Assembly: GCA_937905915.1 (NCBI GenBank)
Contig: CALCVR010000132.1
Location: 1-5,364, forward strand
Reading direction: 5' to 3'
DNA length: 5,364 nucleotides
From: an uncultured Eubacteriaceae bacterium
GTDB lineage: Bacteria > Bacillota > Clostridia > Oscillospirales > Acutalibacteraceae
Positions 1-5,285 of the stretch are shown piece by piece (positions within the stretch are counted from its first letter, which is position 1; each line of letters starts with the position of its first letter). The notes beneath the pieces are model-generated. The model was not told the origin of the DNA and ran no database searches. It saw only the letters and a program-made list of their open reading frames with translations. A program made the translations under genes and the position numbers.

Positions 1-828
1 GAGGCCTCTCAAGCTCCAGCCCCCACCGAAGTGCCGGAGGATCAACGCGGCCCCATCCAGGAACAAAAGCTGGCTACAGCATCCGGGGACAACTTTGAAA
101 ACGTATGGGTGAAAAACACAACTGGACGCGCCATCAGCATCCAAGAGGAACTGCAAAAGCAGCCCGACATCAACATGCGGACAGATGGTCCAAAAGTACT
201 GATTATGCACACCCACACCACCGAAGGATACGAACTGTTTGACAGAGGGTATTACGACAAAAGTTATTCCATCCGCACCACCAACGCCACGCAAAGCGTC
301 GTCCGGGTGGGGGATGAGATTCAGAAGGCCCTGGAAGCACAGGGCATCGGCGTGATTCACGATACCACAGTCCATGACTATCCGGCCTACAATGGGTCTT
401 ACGGACGCAGCGCTGACACAGTAAAGGCGCAGCTGGAAAAAAATCCATCCATTCAAGTGGTGCTGGACATCCATCGAGACGGCATTACCAGCGAGGACGG
501 AACGAGAGTCAAACCCACGGTAGAGATAGACGGAAAAAAGGCCGCTCAAGTGATGATAATCGCCGGATGTGAAAGCCAAAGCGTCAGCCATCCCGACTGG
601 GAATTAAATCTCCGTCTAGCCATGCGGCTGCAACAAAGCCTCGCCACAAATTTTCCGGATTTAGCCCGTCCCCTTAAATTTATGAACGCCAACTATAATC
701 AGAACCTAACCCATGGATCCATCCTGATCGAGATGGGATCCGAGGCCAATCCCCTAGACGAAGCCATGTATTCCGGTCAGATGGTAGGGGAGGCTCTGGG
801 ACAGGTGCTCAACCAATTAAAGGAATAG
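1..828 (+). CDS. spoIIP: Stage II sporulation protein P (SpoIIP), 5'-truncated by window edge
   Basis: This is the C-terminal 275 codons of SpoIIP, the peptidoglycan amidase/endopeptidase that works with SpoIID and SpoIIM at the septal and engulfing membrane so that the mother cell can engulf the forespore. The frame is open from base 1; the first ten codons form an Ala/Pro-rich linker, so the GTG at 31 is internal rather than a start. Family signatures are visible in order: VLIMHTHTTEGYE with its first two histidines at 208-210 and 214-216 and a glutamate at 223-225, VVLDIHRDG with histidine at 472-474, and ILIEMGSEANPLDEA with glutamate at 730-732. These match the zinc-ligand and catalytic positions expected of the amidase fold. 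The missing N-terminus (roughly 100 or more residues, with the membrane anchor) lies upstream of the window. The stop is TAG. The family call is firm; activity is inferred from the family. Confidence 0.95.
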   Translation, partial: EASQAPAPTEVPEDQRGPIQEQKLATASGDNFENVWVKNTTGRAISIQEELQKQPDINMRTDGPKVLIMHTHTTEGYELFDRGYYDKSYSIRTTNATQSVVRVGDEIQKALEAQGIGVIHDTTVHDYPAYNGSYGRSADTVKAQLEKNPSIQVVLDIHRDGITSEDGTRVKPTVEIDGKKAAQVMIIAGCESQSVSHPDWELNLRLAMRLQQSLATNFPDLARPLKFMNANYNQNLTHGSILIEMGSEANPLDEAMYSGQMVGEALGQVLNQLKE

Positions 829-857
829 GTTCCTAAAAATCCAGCAATACTATCCCT

Positions 858-865
858 AAAGGAAG
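858..865 (+). promoter_or_regulatory. Ribosome binding site that fixes the start of the small membrane protein
   Basis: AAAGGAAG is followed by TGAT, so the stretch 858-869 matches the full anti-Shine-Dalgarno complement AAAGGAGGTGAT with one mismatch. The core ends 9 bases before ATG 875, a normal distance, and 3 bases before TTG 869, which is too close. Confidence 0.75.
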
Positions 866-874
866 TGATTGCGG

Positions 875-1228
875 ATGAAAAAGAAAGGCATATGGGCAGT
901 CATGGCCATCGCTATTTTGTTCACAGTGGGATGCGTCGGCATAGGCGTAATCCTAGTGGATGACCGGACAGCCTCCATGGCGATGGGTGACGATGGACGC
1001 ACCACTGCTCTTGTTATTTCCCAAGATGGAGTGGCCACTGGCAGGATACTGGGAAGGGAATATTCTTTCTCGGTGCCGTCTCAGGATCAAATGACCCAGA
1101 TGGGAGAACAGATGCTTACCGTGATTCCACCGGAAGTTCGCTTGGGAACGTCTGGGATCTGGTATGCATCCCGGTGGATGGCCGATGCTGTGGAAACCGT
1201 TATACAGTGGATCACAGGCGGGATATAA
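875..1228 (+). CDS. Small membrane-anchored protein of unknown function downstream of spoIIP
   Basis: I do not recognise this 117-residue protein. It begins MKKKGIWAV and has one hydrophobic segment at about residues 6-29, which should anchor it in the membrane with the remaining roughly 88 residues outside. The outer part starts acidic (VDDRTASMAMGDDGRT) and ends in an amphipathic, Trp-containing stretch (WYASRWMADAVETVIQWI). A cysteine sits in the hydrophobic segment (TVGC), but the -3 residue is Thr and hydrophobicity continues past it, so a lipoprotein is less likely than a transmembrane anchor. ATG at 875 is chosen over the in-frame TTG at 869 because the Shine-Dalgarno core ends 9 bases before ATG and only 3 before TTG. 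It starts 46 bases after the spoIIP stop with no terminator between, so co-transcription is likely. A sporulation role is inferred only from this position. Confidence 0.75.
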   Translation: MKKKGIWAVMAIAILFTVGCVGIGVILVDDRTASMAMGDDGRTTALVISQDGVATGRILGREYSFSVPSQDQMTQMGEQMLTVIPPEVRLGTSGIWYASRWMADAVETVIQWITGGI

Positions 1229-1267
1229 AAAAGACGGCTGCCTCTCAACAAGGCGGCCGTCTTTTTT
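1227..1267. terminator. Bidirectional Rho-independent terminator between convergent genes
   Basis: An 11-bp stem pairs GACGGCTGCCT (1233-1243) with AGGCGGCCGTC (1251-1261), with one T-G wobble and a 7-base loop CTCAACA. It is flanked by six A on the left (1227-1232) and six T on the right (1262-1267). Read on the plus strand it ends the spoIIP transcript and overlaps the stop codon of the small gene. Read on the minus strand it has the same stem plus U6 layout and begins 11 bases past the CapA-family stop codon. It should therefore terminate both converging transcripts. Confidence 0.93.
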
Positions 1268-1278
1268 ATGTGTCTCCC

Positions 1279-2649
1279 TCATCCGGCAAGGCAGGGAATG
1301 GAGTCCCCCGTTACAGAGGGGATCCTCTTCCAAGCGTCCTTGCAGAACTGCCAATCGGCGTCAGTGGCAAAAAGAGAAGGTTTCGTCTCGGCGGTGGCGT
1401 ATTTGCCAACCGGAATGATGCGATAACGGTCGGAGGTTTTCACGCCCTCCTTGATGTAGGTCATAAGGGGCATGTAGGCGGCGTTGGTCAGGACAACCTG
1501 ATCCCCCTGGCGCTTGACGGTGACCTCAATCATCTGACTGGTGCGGGTGCGGGATTTGTGGACGCTGGATTGGTCGGCAATAAAATTGCCCATGGAGTAG
1601 ACAATAAGACGGTCTTTGGGGCCGCTGGAGGTCTGGATGGTATGCAGCTCTACCGGCTGGACACAGTGAGAGTGATTGCCCAGCACAATGTCGGCTCCTT
1701 CCTCGTCCTCGATGAGGGCTTCCGCAATTTTGCGCTGCATAGCGGTTGGCTCGTCCTGGTACTCGGCCCCCCAGTGAAGGCTCAGAATGACAAAGTCGGC
1801 GCCGGCTTCCCGGCAGTCCTTGATGTCCTGAAGGATTTTTGGAACGTCCTCCATGCTGTCATGATTAAAAAGCCGCATGGCAAAGGGTTGCTTTTCCTCC
1901 GGGATGGTGACGATCATACCGTTGTGGCCGTAGGAATAAGGAACGATGCCGATGTTGATGCCGCCGTAATTGACGATACAAGGGGTGTCGTACTGCTCCT
2001 GGGTTTCGTAGGTGCCGCAGAAGTCCACGCCTGCCTCGATCATGCTGTTACGGGTGGCAACTAAACCTTTCCAACCCTTGTCAAAGCTGTGGTTGTTGGA
2101 GGTGGTGAAGAAGTTGACGCCGGCCCCCATAGCATCCCGGATAATCTCACTGGGATAGTTGAAGCAGGGATAACTGGAAGGCTCCTGGGAGGGATCCACC
2201 GCCCCCTCCATATTGGCGATCTTTAAATCGGCCGTTAGGTAAGGGGAGATAAGAGAAAAATAAGAGCTGAAATCGTAGGTCCCGTCCTTCTGCTTTGCCG
2301 AGGCCACAGGCTGTTTGTGCAATAGGATATCCCCCATAAACTGCATGGTGACGGTGTCTTTTGTATTGGTCTCGTGCAGCGGGTAAGGAGAGGGCGGAAC
2401 ACTGGATTCCTCTTCCTCCGACGATGCAGAGATGGAGGAAGAAACGGGTGCGCTGGAGGATTGGCTGACGGAGGAAGAGGAAATGGACGAATCATTTCCG
2501 GAAGGGCCTCCCAGCAAAGAGGAGATCCCCCAGATGGCGCTGCCGACCAGGATTGTAATAACAAGAGCCACCAAAAACAAACGCAGAAGATGACGCGCTC
2601 TTCTTTTTTTTCGACGGCGGCGTTGGGCGGGGGGAGGCGTATTGCTCAT
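1279..2649 (-). CDS. CapA-family (PGA_cap, metallophosphatase-fold) protein with N-terminal membrane anchor
   Basis: This 456-residue protein belongs to the CapA/PgsA family, named for poly-gamma-glutamate capsule synthesis; most members have no proven reaction. Residues 4-20 are Pro- then Arg/Lys-rich (RRRRKKRRARH), residues about 21-44 form a transmembrane segment, and residues about 47-83 are a Ser-rich linker ending in an acidic patch (EEEE). This gives a cytoplasmic tail, an anchor and an outer catalytic domain. Domain signatures follow: FMGDILLH at about 104-111, NMEG at 146-149, SNNHSFDKG at 184-192, LSLHWGAEY at 290-298, VLGNHSHCVQPVE at 322-334 and VYSMGNF at 350-356. Asp, Asn, His and Glu in these motifs are the expected metal-binding and active-site residues. 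ATG 2649 is preferred over ATG 2668-2670 because AAAGGAG lies between them, 9 bases before 2649. No pgsB or pgsC partners are in view, so capsule synthesis is unproven. It is probably the last gene of the minus-strand unit. Confidence 0.92.
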   Translation of the reverse strand: MSNTPPPAQRRRRKKRRARHLLRLFLVALVITILVGSAIWGISSLLGGPSGNDSSISSSSVSQSSSAPVSSSISASSEEEESSVPPSPYPLHETNTKDTVTMQFMGDILLHKQPVASAKQKDGTYDFSSYFSLISPYLTADLKIANMEGAVDPSQEPSSYPCFNYPSEIIRDAMGAGVNFFTTSNNHSFDKGWKGLVATRNSMIEAGVDFCGTYETQEQYDTPCIVNYGGINIGIVPYSYGHNGMIVTIPEEKQPFAMRLFNHDSMEDVPKILQDIKDCREAGADFVILSLHWGAEYQDEPTAMQRKIAEALIEDEEGADIVLGNHSHCVQPVELHTIQTSSGPKDRLIVYSMGNFIADQSSVHKSRTRTSQMIEVTVKRQGDQVVLTNAAYMPLMTYIKEGVKTSDRYRIIPVGKYATAETKPSLFATDADWQFCKDAWKRIPSVTGDSIPCLAG

Positions 2650-2658
2650 AAGTAGTTG

Positions 2659-2665
2659 CTCCTTT
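2659..2665 (-). promoter_or_regulatory. Ribosome binding site that sets the CapA-family start
   Basis: On the minus strand AAAGGAG is followed by 9 bases and then ATG at 2649. The longer reading from ATG 2668-2670 would put this strong site inside the coding sequence and has no comparable site of its own, so the downstream ATG is chosen. Confidence 0.85.
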
Positions 2666-2742
2666 CGCATGTTCAGATTTATTTTACAACGAAATGAAAT
2701 AGACCGATGAATTTATCTCCATAAAAGGCAATAAGGGTATTT

Positions 2743-3462
2743 TTACCAGCCGTCCAATCCGGAACGCTGCATGGCTCCCAGCACCTTGGTGCGCAGGTGC
2801 TTATAATCCTTCTCCAGAGAGCGGATCAACAATTTGATATCCTGCCGGGCGGTGCATCCGTCCACCGGGCAGCGGCTTTTAACAATGGGAAGCCCCTCCT
2901 GCCGCACCGCCGCCGACACATCCCGTTCTTCCACAAAGACGAGAGGACGGATCAGGGTGATTTTTTTGCGGTCCAGAAAGGTGACAGGGGAAAAACAACC
3001 GATGCGTCCTCCGTTTAAGAGGTTTAAAAAAAAGGTTTCCACCGCGTCGTCAAAGTGATGCCCCAAAGCAATCTTGTTGCAGCCGGCCGCCAAAGAGGCG
3101 TTGTGCAGCACGCCCCGGCGGATACGGGCGCACAGGGAACAGGGATTTTGCTGCTTTTGCTCTCCAAAGAGAAGTTCCCCCAAGGGCACGCGCTCGATCC
3201 GATACTCCACCTCCAAGCTCTCGCACAGCTGAGCAATTGAAGAATAATCGGTTTCTACTCCGTCAAAATAGGGGTCTAGGGTGACGGCTTTTAGGGAAAA
3301 AGGTTTGGGGTAATAGGATCGCAGAGAGCTGAGCCCTGCCAAAAGGGCTACCGAGTCCTTGCCGCCCGATACCCCTACCATAATGGAGTCGTTCGGCTCA
3401 ATCATATTGTATTTTTCAATGGCGCTGCGCATCTGCCCAGCGAGACGCTGCAAGTAGTGCAT
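2743..3462 (-). CDS. TtcA-family PP-loop ATPase, likely tRNA 2-thiolation enzyme
   Basis: This 239-residue protein has the layout of TtcA, which activates a tRNA base with ATP and replaces oxygen by sulfur (2-thiocytidine at position 32 in characterised members) using an oxygen-sensitive Fe-S cluster. Visible are the PP-loop SGGKDS at 32-37, the pair CSLC at 108-111 followed by ARIRRG, the motif GHHFDDAVETFFLNLLNGGR at 134-153, and SRCPVDGCTARQ with Cys198 and Cys203. Cys108, Cys111 and Cys198 are the natural candidates for the three cluster ligands; Cys203 is an extra one. The start is ATG 3462, preceded by AAAGGGG at a 6-base distance. A longer open frame up to 3663 would overlap the upstream gene by about 167 bases and is rejected. 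It lies 34 bases after the glycosyltransferase gene. Family membership is firm; the exact tRNA base is not shown, since many Bacillota members are uncharacterised. Confidence 0.9.
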   Translation of the reverse strand: MHYLQRLAGQMRSAIEKYNMIEPNDSIMVGVSGGKDSVALLAGLSSLRSYYPKPFSLKAVTLDPYFDGVETDYSSIAQLCESLEVEYRIERVPLGELLFGEQKQQNPCSLCARIRRGVLHNASLAAGCNKIALGHHFDDAVETFFLNLLNGGRIGCFSPVTFLDRKKITLIRPLVFVEERDVSAAVRQEGLPIVKSRCPVDGCTARQDIKLLIRSLEKDYKHLRTKVLGAMQRSGLDGW

Positions 3463-3468
3463 CAAAAT

Positions 3469-3475
3469 CCCCTTT
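3469..3475 (-). promoter_or_regulatory. Ribosome binding site for the TtcA-like gene
   Basis: On the minus strand AAAGGGG is followed by ATTTTG and then ATG at 3462. It lies in the 34-base gap after the TAA of the glycosyltransferase gene and rules in the short start over the extended frame that overlaps the preceding gene. Confidence 0.8.
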
Positions 3476-3496
3476 GCAAACAGAAAAATAAAATGA

Positions 3497-4915
3497 TTAA
3501 ACTTCGGGAGAATGGATTTCCTCCAGCGGCGGTGTCCCGCTTGAAGTGGGAAGCGTAGAATGCCTGCCATTCTTCCAAAAGGAGAGGATGATATGGCGGG
3601 TAAACAGCACAAAGGCCGCCACCATGATAAAGGAAAAGACGTACATGGGCGCCGTATGGTCAAAGGATCCGCCAGCGTAATAGGATGAGAGGGCCATGGC
3701 GGTACAGGCGTAGTTGACGATAGAAAAGCCTACATAGAGGCGCAGGTAGAACTTGTCTTTGTTCATAAGGAAAAGGGACAAGGCCATAATGAGAGTGGGG
3801 AAGAGGTACCGCTCATGCATAAAGGCGGTGAGGGTATATAAAGAGGTATAGAGCCACAAAGCGCTGAGCAGCAAACGGTGCTCCCGCTTGGACATAAAGT
3901 AGACCACCCCTGCCGCCAGGATGCACAGCACGGTGAAGATACTGGACCATTGAGAGAAGGTGAGAAAAAAGAAAGGGTTGTCCACCGATGTGCCCGATCC
4001 GTCAAACAGGCCGAAGAGATTGCAGGCTCCCAGAGATGCCGACGAATAGGAAACCATGGTGTTAAAATAGAGATCCAGCATCCAAAGAGGGCCTCGTCCG
4101 GCAGAGAAAGGGAGGCACACCAGTACAAATACCACAAAAGCGCTGCCCAATGCCAAAGCGGCCCTCCCAATGGGACGGAAGTCCCGTTCTCGGATGGACG
4201 TCACCCCACAGTCCAAGATAAAGTAAAGATACACAGGGGTCATCATCAGGGCTTGGGGCTTGAGCAGCACCGCTCCGGTAAAAGCCAGAGCGCCGGCCAC
4301 CCATTTGTTTTGCCCCACCAGGTAGAAGGACAGCATGAGTAACGAGGCCAGAAGAGCATCCACCTGGCCCCAGAAGTTGACGTTGAGAAAGCACACGGGG
4401 TTGAAGAGATAGACGGCAGGGGCAAAATACAGCCAGAACCGATTGCCCGGACGATACTTCCCCGCCATTTTATAAAGCACCCATCCGCCCAGAAGTTCAC
4501 CCAAAATGACCGGGAACTCCATCATCACGCGATAGACAGGTCCCACCAAATCCACCTGGAACAAACCGGCCAGCCAACGGATGGCGTAAAGAATGTAGAG
4601 GTAGCCGGGTGGGTAGTCCAGAAAACTGGATTTTTGGTACACGTCAAACCCATACTCATACACTTCATTGGACCAGCGGAAGAAGTACTGATAGTCAAAA
4701 TGAGGCTTAAACACAAGAGCCGCAAAGCACAACTTTATTACAAAAGCTCCCAGCAGCAAAAACAGAATAGAGCGGTCAGGCTTGTGAATCTGTTTTAAAG
4801 GAGAAGCCGATTCCCATTGGTCTTTGCTGCGGACATAACCCCAATAGAAAATTCCAAGAACCAAAGCGCCTACAATAAGAAAGGTGGAAAAATAGAAATT
4901 GGCGTCTGGCACCAA
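3497..4915 (-). CDS. Polytopic GT-C-fold glycosyltransferase, Gpi18-like (mannosyltransferase-related)
   Basis: This 472-residue integral membrane protein has about ten or more hydrophobic segments and resembles the Gpi18-related mannosyltransferases of the GT-C superfamily, which move a sugar from a lipid-phosphate carrier to an acceptor on the outer face of the membrane. The first outer loop carries HFDYQYFFRW with Asp at about residue 74, the position of the catalytic acidic residue in GT-C enzymes. Other marks are LDYPPGYLYIL (about 99-109), NFWGQVDALL (about 180-189), LLKPQAL (about 217-223) and HERYLFP (367-373). Donor and acceptor cannot be read from sequence. The longest open frame begins at GTG 4978, but the promoter at 4984-5012 places the transcript start near 4977, and a Shine-Dalgarno site at 4920-4931 points to TTG 4915; GTG 4912 is an alternative. 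It is the first gene of the minus-strand unit. Confidence 0.85.
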   Translation of the reverse strand: MVPDANFYFSTFLIVGALVLGIFYWGYVRSKDQWESASPLKQIHKPDRSILFLLLGAFVIKLCFAALVFKPHFDYQYFFRWSNEVYEYGFDVYQKSSFLDYPPGYLYILYAIRWLAGLFQVDLVGPVYRVMMEFPVILGELLGGWVLYKMAGKYRPGNRFWLYFAPAVYLFNPVCFLNVNFWGQVDALLASLLMLSFYLVGQNKWVAGALAFTGAVLLKPQALMMTPVYLYFILDCGVTSIRERDFRPIGRAALALGSAFVVFVLVCLPFSAGRGPLWMLDLYFNTMVSYSSASLGACNLFGLFDGSGTSVDNPFFFLTFSQWSSIFTVLCILAAGVVYFMSKREHRLLLSALWLYTSLYTLTAFMHERYLFPTLIMALSLFLMNKDKFYLRLYVGFSIVNYACTAMALSSYYAGGSFDHTAPMYVFSFIMVAAFVLFTRHIILSFWKNGRHSTLPTSSGTPPLEEIHSPEV

Positions 4916-4919
4916 AATT

Positions 4920-4931
4920 ATCACATCCTTT
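4920..4931 (-). promoter_or_regulatory. Ribosome binding site that sets a TTG start for the glycosyltransferase
   Basis: On the minus strand AAAGGATGTGAT matches AAAGGAGGTGAT at 11 of 12 bases. The core AGGATG ends 8 bases before TTG 4915 and 11 before GTG 4912. No similar site precedes GTG 4978. Confidence 0.7.
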
Positions 4932-4983
4932 TTTGTCCGGAATGAGAAAAATCCCTTCCCGCCTGAGTGGCATTTCACTGGTT

Positions 4984-5012
4984 AGTATACCATTATCTTG
5001 AAACGGGATCAA
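4984..5012 (-). promoter_or_regulatory. Sigma-A-type promoter of the glycosyltransferase-ttcA-capA unit
   Basis: Read on the minus strand, a -35 box TTGATC (5012-5007; four of six match TTGACA) is followed by exactly 17 bases and a -10 box TATACT (4989-4984; five of six match TATAAT). A TG sits one base before the -10 box (4992-4991), the extended -10 form. The predicted transcript start is near 4977, leaving an untranslated leader of about 62 bases before TTG 4915. Confidence 0.78.
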
Positions 5013-5023
5013 TGGAATTCCAT
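5012..5023. repeat. Perfect 12-base palindrome, possible operator
   Basis: ATGGAATTCCAT is its own reverse complement. It touches the -35 box of the minus-strand promoter (5007-5012) and covers the -35 position of a weak plus-strand candidate (5018-5023). A palindrome of this length is expected about once by chance in a window of this size, so only its position makes it notable. Confidence 0.35.
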
Positions 5024-5046
5024 CAATCGAGGGTTTTAGATAAAAT
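5018..5046 (+). promoter_or_regulatory. Weak plus-strand promoter candidate far upstream of rplM
   Basis: TTCCAT (three of six match TTGACA) is followed by 17 bases and TAAAAT (five of six match TATAAT). If active, its transcript would cross the hairpin and mini-ORF before reaching rplM. The weak -35 box and AT-rich setting make a chance match quite possible. Confidence 0.25.
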
Positions 5047-5078
5047 AAAAATGTGATTTGTCATGCAAGAAAACAAGA

Positions 5079-5096
5079 GGATTTGGGATGAAATCC
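5079..5096 (+). repeat. Short hairpin GGATTT-N6-AAATCC
   Basis: A perfect 6-bp inverted repeat encloses the loop GGGATG. It ends 7 bases before the ribosome-site-like AAAGGAG at 5104. There is no T-run after it, so it is not a terminator. Confidence 0.4.
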
Positions 5097-5115
5097 GGAG
5101 ATTAAAGGAGTTTAC

Positions 5116-5130
5116 ATGGTTTTAAATTAA
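5116..5130 (+). other. Four-codon mini-ORF (MVLN) with its own ribosome binding site
   Basis: AAAGGAG (5104-5110) is followed by TTTAC and ATG GTT TTA AAT TAA. The context GGAG-TTTACATG resembles the rplM start GGAGG-TATTTTTACATG. It lies upstream of the strong rplM promoter, so it would be transcribed only from an earlier start. It may be a chance arrangement or an old duplicate of a translation start; no function can be assigned. Confidence 0.25.
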
Positions 5131-5148
5131 AAAATCGGGATTTTGTCC

Positions 5149-5177
5149 TTGACAGGGGAAGAAATGTGTGATAGTAT
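5149..5177 (+). promoter_or_regulatory. Strong sigma-A-type promoter of rplM
   Basis: A perfect -35 box TTGACA (5149-5154) is followed by 17 bases and TAGTAT (5172-5177; four of six match TATAAT), with TG one base upstream (5169-5170) giving an extended -10. The predicted transcript start is near 5184, about 100 bases before the rplM ATG. Confidence 0.85.
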
Positions 5178-5187
5178 CTGTCTTGTG

Positions 5188-5227
5188 CCTGGGAAAGGCG
5201 TGTGATTTTTGTGCGCCGAAGCCTAGG
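5188..5227 (+). promoter_or_regulatory. Structured rplM leader, likely L13 autoregulatory element
   Basis: Just after the predicted transcript start the RNA can fold into two stacked stems. The outer stem pairs CCTGGG (5188-5193) with CCTAGG (5222-5227), including one G-U. An internal loop AAA/GAAG (5194-5196, 5218-5221) separates it from an inner stem GGCG (5197-5200) with CGCC (5214-5217), extended by four G-U pairs and closed by a loop at 5205-5209. Bacillota rplM genes are known to carry an L13-binding leader that lets the protein repress its own operon. Position and shape fit this; identity with the Rfam L13 leader is inferred, not tested. Confidence 0.6.
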
Positions 5228-5270
5228 ATTAGACTGGTTTTGACAGGACAAATTGGTTTTGTAAATCGGT

Positions 5271-5276
5271 AGGAGG
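5271..5276 (+). promoter_or_regulatory. Ribosome binding site of rplM
   Basis: A perfect AGGAGG ends 9 bases before ATG 5286, as expected for a highly expressed ribosomal protein gene. Confidence 0.92.
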
Positions 5277-5285
5277 TATTTTTAC

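Larger units (their letters stand above)
4916..5285. other. Divergent control region between the minus-strand unit and rplM
   Basis: These 370 bases hold no gene of normal size. From left to right they contain the minus-strand leader and promoter (to 5012), a 12-base palindrome (5012-5023), an AT-rich stretch with a weak plus-strand promoter candidate (5018-5046), a 6-bp hairpin (5079-5096), a four-codon mini-ORF with a good ribosome site (5104-5130), the strong rplM promoter (5149-5177) and the structured rplM leader. AT content is clearly higher here than in the surrounding genes. Confidence 0.8.

Noticed and set aside
875..1228. Reading the small protein as a lipoprotein from its TVGC segment
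   Set aside because: The -3 residue is Thr rather than Leu-like, and the hydrophobic run continues for several residues after the cysteine, as in a plain transmembrane anchor.
1174..2064. A 296-codon open frame on the plus strand opposite the CapA-family gene
   Set aside because: It runs through the terminator and antisense to a gene with clear conserved motifs, has no fitting ribosome site, and its translation shows no recognisable domain; it is a shadow of the minus-strand gene.
2650..2742. A separate promoter for the CapA-family gene (TAAAAT near the middle of the gap on the minus strand)
   Set aside because: No -35 box resembling TTGACA lies at 16-18 bases; the sequence is merely AT-rich. 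A weak promoter cannot be excluded.
3463..3663. N-terminal extension of the TtcA-like gene by 67 codons
   Set aside because: It overlaps the glycosyltransferase coding region by about 167 bases, resembles no TtcA N-terminus, and the ribosome site at 3469-3475 supports ATG 3462.
5142..5252. Inverted pair TTTGTCC (5142-5148) and GGACAAA (5246-5252) as a leader stem
   Set aside because: The left arm lies upstream of the -35 box and so is not in the rplM transcript; as a DNA feature a 7-base pair at this distance is easily random.
5240..5267. A second TTGACA (5240-5245) inside the rplM leader as a promoter
   Set aside because: The only partner at usable spacing is TAAATC, a poor -10 box, and the transcript would start inside the ribosome binding site.
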